From Lentzea flava (GTDB taxonomy: Bacteria > Actinomycetota > Actinomycetes > Mycobacteriales > Pseudonocardiaceae), in NCBI RefSeq assembly GCF_014648475.1, contig NZ_BMRE01000018.1, forward strand, positions 1 through 64,000: DNA of 64,000 nt. Direction: 5' to 3'. The notes under the pieces were generated by a model that saw only the letters and a list, made by a program, of their open reading frames with translations, was not told the origin of the DNA and ran no database searches. This document shows, one piece after another, positions 56,578 through 64,000 of the stretch. Position numbers and translations under genes: made by a program. Position 1 is the stretch's first letter; each line of letters starts with the position of its first letter.

Positions 56578-59061
56578 TTGCAGACCCACGGCGGCAGCGC
56601 GGCAGACGCGGCGATCACCGCGACCGAGCGCTACTTCCGAGTGGACCTCAGGGTCGACTGGGCACGGGACGGCAAGTACCAGCACCCGCTGTCGGACCTC
56701 AGCCCGTTCGTGACCAAGGTCGTCACCGATCGCGCCTTCAAAGGCGGCTTGCCCGAGGAACTGTCCCTCGTGGAAGGCGCGGGAGCCGCGGAGCTGGATG
56801 TCGATCTGCAAGGAGAGTTCGGCGGGCAGCAACTCGACTGGATTCTCAGCCCCTACAACGGCCGCTCCCAGCTCTTCCAGTGGGACTTGGTCGGTGCAGA
56901 GCTTCGGTACCGGCTCGGCATCGACACTGTGATCGGGACCGTCTGGTACGACCAGTTCGTAGGGACGATCAGATCGATTGTCACCGACCGCGGCCCCGGC
57001 GAAGCACGGCTGTCCGCGCTCGATCGTGTCGAACTGCTTCGTGTACCGGTGAGGTTTCCTCGTTGGGCGCTGTCGGAGTTCTGGCAGGTGCGCGGCTCCG
57101 AGAAGATCCAGCACGCGGACGGGCAGTGGGTGATCGACCACTGCCTTCGGCACGCCGGAGTTTCCCCGACACCGTGGCGGCCCACCCGCCGCGAAGACAT
57201 GGGCGTCGCTCGCTGGAAACCCGGTGACGGAATCCGTGAGAACACCCAACTGTGGATCACCGGCAACGGCTCGTACTTGCCCACGATCGGCTGGCTCGAC
57301 AACTTCAACGCCTGGACGCTGCCCAAGGACGACGCCGGAGAGCTGTACTCCGCGGACGCACCACTGCATCCGGCGGCCCCCGCCGGCTCGCCCAAACAGC
57401 AATCGTTCCGGGTACTGCCGGACACGTTCTACAAGTACTGGTACGGCGAACGAACCCTGACGCACCCCAACGGCCGCACGGTCGTGTCGTTCACGCTCAA
57501 CACCAGCGGCCCGGAATGGGACCGCTACAAGAAGTTCGAGCGGTGGAACGACATCATCTACATCTGCCTCGGGGCCTCCTACGAGATCTTCGTGTCGATC
57601 GGGCAGCAAGGCAAAGTCTGGACGACCTTCGCACACAAGCCGAACAAGAACCATCCGTTCGAGCAGTACTGGCCCGGACCGGCGCTCACGATCCCCGACG
57701 AGCCGAACCCGCGGATCACCGTCGTCTGGGACCCATTCGCCGACCGCGGCGTCTCCGCCTATATGCAGGCCGGCTCCGCCCGTAGCGGAACGGACTGGTC
57801 CGTAGTCGGAACCAAAATCGACTTCCTCAACTACGACCACCCGCTCACCGGCCTGGTGCACGTCAACCCCGCCGTCTCGATGAGCGACATCGCGGTCAGC
57901 AACGCCCTCAACGAAAGGGGCAAACCCCCGAGCAACTTCCTGGGCTGGGCAGGACAGCCCGCGAAGTACACGGCGGTGCTCGACCGCAGCCTCAACCGCC
58001 TTTCCCACATGCCAGCCCGGCACAGCGACGACGCGTGGGAAGTCATCGCCGATGTGGCGTCCGCGGAGATGGGCGCGGCGTACTGGGACGAAAGCGGTGT
58101 CTTCCGCTTCCTCAACCGGGACACCTTGGACACCAAGGCAAAGCAGATCGTCCGGAAGCTGACGCTCGACGAAGTGACCGGGTTGAAGCTGGAACACACG
58201 GTGGACTCGATCCGCAACATCTACAGCATCGAGACCACACGCAAGATCGCGGGCGCCGGACGGATCTTCGAGGCGCACAGCGTCGACGAGTTCTTCATCC
58301 CGCGCGGAGAAGCGCGGCGCTACCAGTTCTCCTTCGATGACGTGGTCTGCCCCGACCCCGGCTACGTATGGCGGGCGACGACCAACCCCGACAACACCCA
58401 GATCGACCCGAAGTACGGGACGCGCTACATCGTGTGGGGCGACTTCGCCGAACACGCCTACATCGTCCAGTTCTGGAACACGGGCGGAAACGGGCGCTGG
58501 CAAGAAAACGACGGCGCCGTGGACGGCGTCGACATCCTCTGGAACTTCGACTTCGAGGGCAACATCATCGCCGGGATCTTCAACGGCTACGGCGAAGACG
58601 CCCGGCTCGTCGCCAACGGCACCAACCAACCAGCGCTCCGCGTGTACGGCACGAAGATCTACGACAACGGCAGACGCACCACCGAGTACTCCGATGCCAC
58701 ATCGGTCAACCGCTACGGCGGGCGGAACCTGCGGCTGGCCGGCAACTGGATTCAACCGCCCTACAACGCCACGGGCCTGATTACCCGGCTGCTTGCGAAG
58801 ACGTCACGGCCCATCCCGTTCACGGACGCCATCACCATCGCCGGAGACCCGCGCTTGCAGCTCGGCGACACCTTGAGGATCAGCGATGACCAGGGCTACG
58901 GAGCCCAGATTGATGTGCAGATCCAGGGCATCCGCCGCGAATGGTCCGTCGACGACGGCCTGGCGGACACGCTCACCGTCGAAACCATCCTCCCGCCGCG
59001 CACCGGCCTGTGGGACTCGCCCGCCTTCAGCAGGTGGGACACGACCCTGATTTGGAGCTAA
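56578..59061 (+). CDS. Large minor tail protein (tail-associated baseplate hub)
   Basis: 827 aa from TTG 56578 (GGAGG nine bases upstream). N-terminal beta domain resembling tail hub proteins (EGAGAAELDVDLQGEF), a central concanavalin-like insertion (about 260-420), and a C-terminal segment with ITIAGDPRLQLGDTLRI, which occurs in actinophage hub proteins. Likely involved in host attachment and DNA injection. Confidence 0.85.
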   Translation: MQTHGGSAADAAITATERYFRVDLRVDWARDGKYQHPLSDLSPFVTKVVTDRAFKGGLPEELSLVEGAGAAELDVDLQGEFGGQQLDWILSPYNGRSQLFQWDLVGAELRYRLGIDTVIGTVWYDQFVGTIRSIVTDRGPGEARLSALDRVELLRVPVRFPRWALSEFWQVRGSEKIQHADGQWVIDHCLRHAGVSPTPWRPTRREDMGVARWKPGDGIRENTQLWITGNGSYLPTIGWLDNFNAWTLPKDDAGELYSADAPLHPAAPAGSPKQQSFRVLPDTFYKYWYGERTLTHPNGRTVVSFTLNTSGPEWDRYKKFERWNDIIYICLGASYEIFVSIGQQGKVWTTFAHKPNKNHPFEQYWPGPALTIPDEPNPRITVVWDPFADRGVSAYMQAGSARSGTDWSVVGTKIDFLNYDHPLTGLVHVNPAVSMSDIAVSNALNERGKPPSNFLGWAGQPAKYTAVLDRSLNRLSHMPARHSDDAWEVIADVASAEMGAAYWDESGVFRFLNRDTLDTKAKQIVRKLTLDEVTGLKLEHTVDSIRNIYSIETTRKIAGAGRIFEAHSVDEFFIPRGEARRYQFSFDDVVCPDPGYVWRATTNPDNTQIDPKYGTRYIVWGDFAEHAYIVQFWNTGGNGRWQENDGAVDGVDILWNFDFEGNIIAGIFNGYGEDARLVANGTNQPALRVYGTKIYDNGRRTTEYSDATSVNRYGGRNLRLAGNWIQPPYNATGLITRLLAKTSRPIPFTDAITIAGDPRLQLGDTLRISDDQGYGAQIDVQIQGIRREWSVDDGLADTLTVETILPPRTGLWDSPAFSRWDTTLIWS

Positions 59062-59069
59062 CAACGACC

Positions 59070-59840
59070 TTGGCCATCAAGCCGATGGAATACGCGGTCC
59101 GAGACCGGATCGCGAAGAGCACCGAGTACAACAACGTTGTCGACAACGTCCGCGACCTCGACGCCCGCCTCGGCCCTGTCACCGCGGCTGCGCCTGCGAA
59201 CGCGCGTCTGAGCGCGCTGGAAGCAAACCAAGGAACGCGGGGAACCAACGGCACGATCTACGCCGAGATCGACGCGCTCAAGGCCAGTCCGCCCGCGGAC
59301 GCGGTACCGAACACGTGCGCGGACGACACCGCCCTCTACGGCGACACCATCGCGTCCAGGCCACGAAGCGAGTGCTGGTGGGCTGAGCCGGTCAGCAACG
59401 GCTACCTCACCATCGCGGCCACTCGATCAACGAAAACCTTCACCGCCACCGATCTGCGCTTCTGCATCCCCGCAGCAGCAGCGGGCAGCGGCACCTTCGA
59501 TCTCAAGCTGTACACCGGCACGACCCTGGCGAACCTCACCGAAAGAGCCACGGTCTCCGGAGCATCGTGGGTCGCCAGCGCGGGCGTGAAACACGCCGGA
59601 CTGAGCAACATCAGCATCACCAAGGGGTCCTACGTGGCGGTCGGCTTCCTCTGCACAGGGTTCACCACGAGCCCGAAGTTCTCCTCTACCGCAGTGGGAA
59701 CCGGCGCGCAGATCTTGATCAGCGAAACCCCTTACAGCGTCTGGAAATCAGGCCAGGCGTTGCCGCTTCCCGGCTCGCTGAACATCACCGATTCGAGCTG
59801 GACCAGATCCAACCAACAGTTCTGGTTCGCACTCGCCTGA
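59070..59840 (+). CDS. Minor tail / receptor-binding candidate
   Basis: 256 aa from TTG 59070. Short N-terminal coiled coil (YNNVVDNVRDLDARLG, ARLSALEANQGTRG) and a C-terminal beta-rich domain (FTATDLRFCIPAAAAGSGTF). The coiled coil plus beta domain suggests a trimeric fibre or receptor-binding protein at the tail tip. Confidence 0.7.
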   Translation: MAIKPMEYAVRDRIAKSTEYNNVVDNVRDLDARLGPVTAAAPANARLSALEANQGTRGTNGTIYAEIDALKASPPADAVPNTCADDTALYGDTIASRPRSECWWAEPVSNGYLTIAATRSTKTFTATDLRFCIPAAAAGSGTFDLKLYTGTTLANLTERATVSGASWVASAGVKHAGLSNISITKGSYVAVGFLCTGFTTSPKFSSTAVGTGAQILISETPYSVWKSGQALPLPGSLNITDSSWTRSNQQFWFALA

Positions 59841-59891
59841 ACACAGGCACCACCACCGCGCGCACAGCGCGCCAACACGAAAGGACACACC

Positions 59892-60110
59892 ATCTTCTCT
59901 CTCGCTTACCTCAAGGACCTCGGTGAGCGCACCGTCAGCGCCTTCGCTGGTGGCGTACTCGCCGCCCTCGGCGCGAACGCCGTCGACCTCTTCACCATCG
60001 ACTTCAAGCAGGCCCTCGGCCTCGGCCTGGGCACCGCGCTCTACACGGTGCTCAAGAGCCTCGCCGCGCGCAACTTCGGTGACCGCGACAGCGCCGCGTT
60101 CCTGCGCTGA
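59892..60110 (+). CDS. r1t-type holin, probable AUC start
   Basis: 72 aa begun at ATC 59892, with GAAAGGA six bases upstream. There is no ATG, GTG or TTG between the in-frame TGA at 59838 and the start of the conserved sequence. M-FSLAYLKDLGERTVSAFAG, then GANAVDLFTIDFKQALGLGL and LYTVLKSLAARN fit phage r1t holins: two membrane helices. Forms pores that release the endolysin. A strong terminator follows. Confidence 0.85.
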   Translation: MFSLAYLKDLGERTVSAFAGGVLAALGANAVDLFTIDFKQALGLGLGTALYTVLKSLAARNFGDRDSAAFLR

Positions 60111-60124
60111 CCCAGAAACACGAC

Positions 60125-60155
60125 AAGGCCCCCACCACTCGGTGGGGGCCTTTTT
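60125..60155 (+). terminator. Intrinsic terminator after the holin
   Basis: AAGGCCCCCACC/GGTGGGGGCCTT (12 bp, 4-base loop) followed by TTT. End of the late operon. Confidence 0.95.
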
Positions 60156-60177
60156 CTGTTACGCACCAAGGAGAAGA

Positions 60178-60906
60178 TTGAACAAGCTCAAGACGGGAGC
60201 GCTACCGCTGATCACCGCCGCGATCGTCGGTCTCCTCATCGGCGCACTTCTGCTCCCATTCGCCGTCCCTGACAACCTCGTCGACCGCGCGATCCGCCTC
60301 AACTCCGCAGCCGGCAACCTCAATATCCGATTGCTCACCGCCTCCAGCGCAACCGAAACCCTCGCCGCCTGGTGCCGCGAACACCAGCTCGCCAGCTCCG
60401 CCGTCATCACCGCACACCGCGACTCCAACGCGTCGGCACCCCCGACAGCGGACCAGCGCGCACAGCTCGGCATCGGCCCCGACGAGCCCGTGAACTACCG
60501 CCGCGTCGAACTACGGTGCGGCGACGTCCTCATGAGCAAGGCTGAGAACTGGTACGTCCCGAGCAGGCTCACCGAGCCCATGCGCCGCCAGCTCACCGAC
60601 CTCGCCGACAACACCCCGTTCGGAACCGTCATCAAGCCCCTCGCACCCACCAGACGCACCCTCGGCGCAACGCACCTCCTCGCCGTCCTGCCGCCCGCCT
60701 GGGAGACCCAGAGCAACGCCACCGTCCGCCGCTACGTCGCCCGCCACGAGGACGCCCTGCGGTACAAGGCAGACCGCCCGCTGTTCCGCCACGAGGCCAT
60801 CATCATCGGCACCACCACGCCAGCAGACGGCCGACCGGTCGCACTCGTGCATGAGACGTACCAGATGGGCACATTGCGCCACCTTGAGAATCGCCACGGG
60901 CGCTAA
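60178..60906 (+). CDS. Membrane-anchored chorismate-lyase-like (UbiC-like) protein
   Basis: 242 aa from TTG 60178 (AAGGAG four bases upstream). N-terminal helix (LPLITAAIVGLLIGALLLPF). The rest resembles the chorismate pyruvate-lyase fold: VLMSKAENWYVPSRLT, NTPFGTVIKPLAPTRRTLGA, FRHEAIIIG, RPVALVHETY. The region may bind a ligand rather than catalyse. Situated after the holin terminator, so probably separately expressed as cargo. Confidence 0.65.
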   Translation: MNKLKTGALPLITAAIVGLLIGALLLPFAVPDNLVDRAIRLNSAAGNLNIRLLTASSATETLAAWCREHQLASSAVITAHRDSNASAPPTADQRAQLGIGPDEPVNYRRVELRCGDVLMSKAENWYVPSRLTEPMRRQLTDLADNTPFGTVIKPLAPTRRTLGATHLLAVLPPAWETQSNATVRRYVARHEDALRYKADRPLFRHEAIIIGTTTPADGRPVALVHETYQMGTLRHLENRHGR

Positions 60907-60911
60907 TGGCA

Positions 60912-60942
60912 GAGAACCCTCCCGGATTCGGGAGGGGTTCTC
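60912..60942. terminator. Hairpin between cargo gene and integrase
   Basis: GAGAACCCTCCCG with CGGGAGGGGTTCTC (13 pairs with one bulged G), loop GATT. Lies between the convergent chorismate-lyase-like gene and the integrase gene. Confidence 0.8.
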
Positions 60943-60992
60943 GTCGTATACAGACTCTGTTGTCGAGAAGTGGCCTGGTCACGTCTGCGAAG

Positions 60993-62579
60993 TCACGCCG
61001 CGTCGGGCCAATCATCAGGGATGAACGTCTCCCATGTGCTTCGATCGTGGATCGTGAAGCGCACACCACGACGAAGCAGGAGACGCCGCTTCTCATCGAC
61101 CGAAAGCCCCACCCAGGCCTGACGGAACGTCACACCTGTATCGGAGTACTTCCAACCAGACTTGATCTTCGGCTCGCCTTCGAGCTGGTTCTTCCGCATC
61201 GTGTATTCGTTGAGTTTCGCAGCGTAGTATTTCGGATCGTTGTCAAACGCACCGTTCTCGCGATCCTCACGAAGACGCTCGATCCGACGTTCGAGGTCCT
61301 TCAATTCCTTCTCATTGTCCGACCCCTCCTGCCATTCGCGGGTCTTGATCTGTTGATCGCCCTCACGTTCCAGAAAGGTCTGCTCAACCAGCGATTCGAC
61401 ATCGTCTGCAACCATGCCCACGCCCTGACAGCCTTTCGGCTGAGCATTGCATCGGTAGTACCGATACGTCTTCGCAACCTTTGCCACGGCGCCGTCCTCG
61501 CCGAGAATCAACTCCTCATTGGCACCGACGACAACCAGCCCCTCGTTGTCGAATTGCGGATCTCGAAGAACCGTGTTCTTAATCTGATACGCAGACCTAT
61601 TACATTTGCCGCAGAATACGACTCCAAGCATTGGTGACTTCTGCTTCTTGACCCCCTTCTTACCTTCCCGCTCCTTGATTGCACTCTGGAGCGTTTCCCA
61701 CTCATGGTCAGTGAAAACCGGGTCGGCAACCCGAAGCCACTTGCCGTCCTTGTCGGCAACCGGCCGCCGCTTCCATCGGTCTTCAGGATCGGTCTCCATC
61801 TTATAACCGAGGAGCGTCAGGGAAGTCAGATGCTGCTTAATTCCGTGGCCGTGCCATTTCTCACCCTTGATGGGCTCCGGTGGAATTTGACGTGATCGCC
61901 AAAGGTCTTTCGGGGTCAATTCACCACGATCATTGAGCAACCAAGCGAGGTCCTTGAATGTGACATCTTCGTCGTCGATCAACCTATTCCGAAGGTCGTG
62001 CGCGAGAAGAACGGAGTACTCGTCAAGAACACGGATACGGCGCTTCTTTCCGGCGACTACGCCCCAGTCTGTCGTGTAGCACCACGGCGGGATTCCGCCG
62101 ACCCAGGCCTCAGTGTACTTCCGCTTGGCGATGCTGTCCCGGATGCGGGTTCTAATTCGTTCCAGTTCCCGAGCTGGGCCGATCGACTTCACGTGAATAA
62201 TCGCTCGCCCTTCGGGCGTGTGCATGTCTAGAGTTGGGTCGTCAAGTAGGACAAGAACCTTGTCCCACTCAAGCATCTTGTGGATGAAGGCCATCACGTG
62301 CATGTCGTTACGGCTCAGGCGGTCCTGGGTGGTCATCCACAGCTCGTCCCAAGAGCCTCGACGCTCATCCGTCAGCCACTCGCCCAACTCCGGCCTATCG
62401 AAGAAGTCGATGTCACCGGACACGGACCGGTCCTCGGCGACGCCAACGATGTTGATGACTTCACCTGCGGCGCGGCGTTCCGCGACACGCGCCATGTGCT
62501 TCTCGTGCTGCCGCTCGATCGAGTCGGTCTTGTCGCCCTTGTCGCGGGAGACCCGTTCCCCCAGTAGTACGTTGACCAT
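60993..62579 (-). CDS. int: Large serine integrase
   Basis: 528 aa from ATG 62579. Catalytic domain with nucleophile Ser11 in ERVSRDK, followed by TDSIERQ, VSGDIDFFDRPELGEWL, TTQDRLSRNDMHVM. Then the recombinase domain (GIPPWCYTT, KDLAWLLNDRGEL) and a zinc-ribbon (CGKCNR, YRCNAQPKGCQG) with a coiled coil (KELKDLERRIERLRED). Its start lies 47 bases from the attR core, as is usual. Catalyses attP x attB integration; excision would need a directionality factor that I could not identify. Confidence 0.95.
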   Translation of the reverse strand: MVNVLLGERVSRDKGDKTDSIERQHEKHMARVAERRAAGEVINIVGVAEDRSVSGDIDFFDRPELGEWLTDERRGSWDELWMTTQDRLSRNDMHVMAFIHKMLEWDKVLVLLDDPTLDMHTPEGRAIIHVKSIGPARELERIRTRIRDSIAKRKYTEAWVGGIPPWCYTTDWGVVAGKKRRIRVLDEYSVLLAHDLRNRLIDDEDVTFKDLAWLLNDRGELTPKDLWRSRQIPPEPIKGEKWHGHGIKQHLTSLTLLGYKMETDPEDRWKRRPVADKDGKWLRVADPVFTDHEWETLQSAIKEREGKKGVKKQKSPMLGVVFCGKCNRSAYQIKNTVLRDPQFDNEGLVVVGANEELILGEDGAVAKVAKTYRYYRCNAQPKGCQGVGMVADDVESLVEQTFLEREGDQQIKTREWQEGSDNEKELKDLERRIERLREDRENGAFDNDPKYYAAKLNEYTMRKNQLEGEPKIKSGWKYSDTGVTFRQAWVGLSVDEKRRLLLRRGVRFTIHDRSTWETFIPDDWPDAA

Positions 62580-62626
62580 GCACCGAGGATGACCAGGCCA
62601 AACACTGTTTGTCAATCAGCAATGTA

Positions 62627-62636
62627 CGACGAGCTG
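62627..62636. other. attR core
   Basis: Second copy of CGACGAGCTG; the host reading frame resumes as Asp-Glu-Leu-Ala-Met-Phe. Confidence 0.85.
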
Positions 62637-63491
62637 GCGATGTTCGCGAACGCCTACTCCTCGGCCACGGCCGCGCTGGAGAAGATCTCCGGCGTCCTGG
62701 AGGAGGAGCCGTCGGTGCCGGAACCGGCCTCGCCGGTGGCTCTGCCGCACGCTCGGGGCGCCATCCGGTTCGCCGAGGTCGAGTTCTCCTACCCCGGAAC
62801 GTCCCGGCAGGTGCTCCCGCGCTTCTCGCTGGACGTGCCGGCGGGTCAGACCGTGGCGCTGGTCGGCGCGACCGGTGCCGGCAAGACCACGCTGGCCAAG
62901 CTGGTGTCGCGGTTCTACGACCCGTCGTCCGGTTCGGTCCAGCTCGACGGGATCGACCTGCGTTCCGTGGCGGATCCGGACCTGCGCCGGGCCGTCGTGA
63001 TGGTCACCCAGGAGAACTTCCTGTTCTCCGGCTCGGTGGCGGACAACATCGCGCTGGGCAAGCCGACGGCCACGCGGGCGGAGATCGAGGCCGCGGCCGC
63101 CGAGGTGGGTGCGCACGAGTTCATCGCCGCGCTGCCCGACGGCTACGACACGGACGTCCGCAAGCGGGGCGGCCGTTTGTCGGCAGGCCAGCGGCAGATG
63201 GTCGCTTTCGCGCGCGCCTTCCTGGCGGATCCGGCGGTACTGGTCCTGGATGAGGCAACATCATCGCTGGACGTGCCCACCGAACGCGCCGTGCAGGCCG
63301 CGCTGGAGACAGTGCTGGCCGACCGGACGGCGTTCATCATCGCCCACCGCCTGTCCACGGTCCTGATCGCGGACCGCGTTCTGGTGCTGGATGGTGGCAT
63401 TGTGGTGGAAGACGGCTCCCCCGAGGAGCTGATCGGTGAGCGGGGCCGGTTCGCGGCTCTGCACACGGCCTGGCGCGACTCGCTCGCCTAG
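62637..63491 (+). pseudogene. ABC exporter partner, 3' part (ATPase half)
   Basis: 284 residues: the end of the membrane domain (AMFANAYSSATAALEKIS) and the ATPase with Walker A GATGAGKTT, Q-loop VTQENF, signature LSAGQRQMVAFARA, Walker B VLVLDEATSSLD (canonical Glu) and switch His. ATGs at 62589 and 62623, contributed by phage DNA, are in frame, so an orphan ATPase could be made, though no ribosome site is seen. Reading across the junction restores a 612-aa exporter. Confidence 0.92.
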
Positions 63492-63498
63492 GCCTGTG

Positions 63499-63537
63499 GT
63501 CGCGTTCGCGCCAATGGGGATCTGGCGCGAACGCGAC
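63499..63537. terminator. Bidirectional terminator-like hairpin
   Basis: GTCGCGTTCGCGCCA pairs perfectly with TGGCGCGAACGCGAC (15 bp, 9-base loop) between the convergent exporter and SgcJ-like genes. Confidence 0.8.
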
Positions 63538-63546
63538 CTCACGAAC

Positions 63547-63975
63547 TCAGGCGGCGGGTCGGATGCCGGGCTGGAACCTGAACGAGATCCTCTCCAGCAG
63601 CGAGTGGCGCTTGGTGTTCTGGAACGCCGCGATCTTCCACTCGCCGTTCTGCCGGACGAGCGTGAACGTCTGCACCTTGGCGCCCTTGCTCGGCTTCTTC
63701 CCGACGTCACCGCGGGTGGTCAGCACCGCCGTGTCCTCGCCGTAGAACCGCACGTCGACGGCGCCCTCGGTGGTGAGCTTCGTGTCCTTGAGGAAGGTGT
63801 CGAACAGGACCTGGTGCGACCTCCCGATGTCCGCGGCGCCGCGGTAGATAGTGCCGACCCACGCCACGTAGGTCGCGTCGTCGGTGAAGCACTGCCCGTA
63901 CGCCGCTCCGTCGCCCCTGTTCCACGCCTCGGCGAGCTTCGCGAACAACGCCAGGACGCCTGCTTCGTCACTCAT
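63547..63975 (-). CDS. SgcJ/EcaC-family (SnoaL-like, NTF2 fold) protein
   Basis: 142 aa from ATG 63975. Pattern AEAWNRGDGAAYGQCFTDDA, TYVAWVGTIYRG, VLTTRGDVGKK, FTLVRQNGEWKIAAFQNT is typical of SgcJ/EcaC proteins, small NTF2-like proteins found near secondary-metabolism or stress genes. Convergent with the exporter. Confidence 0.85.
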   Translation of the reverse strand: MSDEAGVLALFAKLAEAWNRGDGAAYGQCFTDDATYVAWVGTIYRGAADIGRSHQVLFDTFLKDTKLTTEGAVDVRFYGEDTAVLTTRGDVGKKPSKGAKVQTFTLVRQNGEWKIAAFQNTKRHSLLERISFRFQPGIRPAA

Positions 63976-64000
63976 GGTTCCCCCTTGCTAAGTTCTCTTC

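Larger units (their letters stand above)
12743..62626. mobile_element. Complete temperate siphovirus prophage, 49.9 kb
   Basis: Bounded by the duplicated 10-base core CGACGAGCTG (12743-12752 and 62627-62636). It has a serine integrase at the right end, a leftward early/replication block (about 22-38 kb), and a rightward packaging, head, tail and lysis block (about 40-61 kb). All essential siphovirus functions are recognisable: both terminase subunits, portal, capsid, tail tube, tape measure, chaperone frameshift, lysin and holin. None of these is obviously broken, so it may be inducible. One regulator near the left end carries a nonsense codon. Confidence 0.95.

Noticed and set aside
54527..58755. 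Long leftward open frames opposite tape measure and minor tail genes
   Set aside because: Shadow frames caused by GC-rich third positions; no domain, no ribosome sites.
12743..62626. CRISPR array
   Set aside because: No regularly spaced repeats of suitable length; the dispersed 15-mers are kilobases apart.

Overview
The window is high-GC actinomycete DNA. The host flanks are strongly GC-biased, use many GTG starts with 4-base start/stop overlaps, and carry a SepH septation protein. The prophage carries DUF397/DUF5753-type and Lsr2 proteins. A member of the Pseudonocardiales (Lentzea/Actinosynnema-like) is my inference, not something proved by the sequence.

Host left flank (1-12742). A leftward MacA/MacB-like export operon (lipoprotein, adaptor, ATPase, FtsX-type permease; 4737 down to 131) is split between ATPase and permease by an inserted tnpB gene on the opposite strand. 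Divergent from it is a two-component system (4827-6616), with paired TTATCCG boxes in the shared promoter region. Then come sepH (6718-7650), a run of five small membrane-protein genes (7667-9661), a small unknown gene, and a tandem pair of ABC exporter half-transporter genes (9997-11772 and 11769 onward).

The second ABC exporter gene is cut in two by a complete prophage of about 49.9 kb (12743-62626). The left part encodes the membrane domain and stops at 12752. The right part encodes the ATPase domain and resumes in frame at 62637. The 10-base core CGACGAGCTG is present at both ends. A large serine integrase gene (62579-60993, leftward) lies 47 bases from the right core. The reconstituted transporter would be 612 aa, matching its 591-aa partner.

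Prophage layout. (a) 12.8-22 kb: lysogeny and cargo region with a DUF397 gene and a broken HTH/DUF5753 regulator, small unknown genes, a tRNA with UAA anticodon, a PLP-dependent aminotransferase, a stand-alone NrdJ C-terminal (TSCPD) domain, a secreted NucA/NucB nuclease with a DUF6461 neighbour, and a gene behind a LexA-like box. (b) 22-38.2 kb, leftward: early/replication genes (Lsr2, family A DNA polymerase, sigma-like protein, phosphoesterase, split primase, endonuclease VII, RecA-fold helicase, Cas4-type nuclease, HTH protein, long Lsr2-like protein, many small proteins). This is punctuated by two families of intergenic repeats. (c) 38.2-40.3 kb: gene-poor CAC-rich DNA, an AbiV-type HEPN gene and stem-loops. 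(d) 40.3-60.9 kb, rightward: HNH, terminase small subunit, endolysin, transglycosylase, terminase large subunit, portal, MuF-like, scaffold, HK97-type capsid, connectors, tail tube, frameshifted tail chaperones, tape measure, minor tail proteins, holin and a chorismate-lyase-like protein. (e) serine integrase. The organisation is that of a temperate siphovirus resembling cluster A-like actinophages.

Right flank (62627-64000). This holds the ATPase half of the broken exporter, a terminator, and a SgcJ/EcaC-like gene.

The most unusual signals are: (1) four phage genes whose only well-placed start codons are AUC (helicase, small terminase, holin) or AUA (portal); (2) six same-orientation copies of CGTTCCAC(TT/GC)AACAT in leftward intergenic gaps, resembling stoperators; (3) intergenic hairpins next to a conserved ACGGAATCAG-like word in the early region; (4) cargo genes that look like defence or competition functions (AbiV, NucA/NucB plus DUF6461, a leaderless gene inside the capsid operon).
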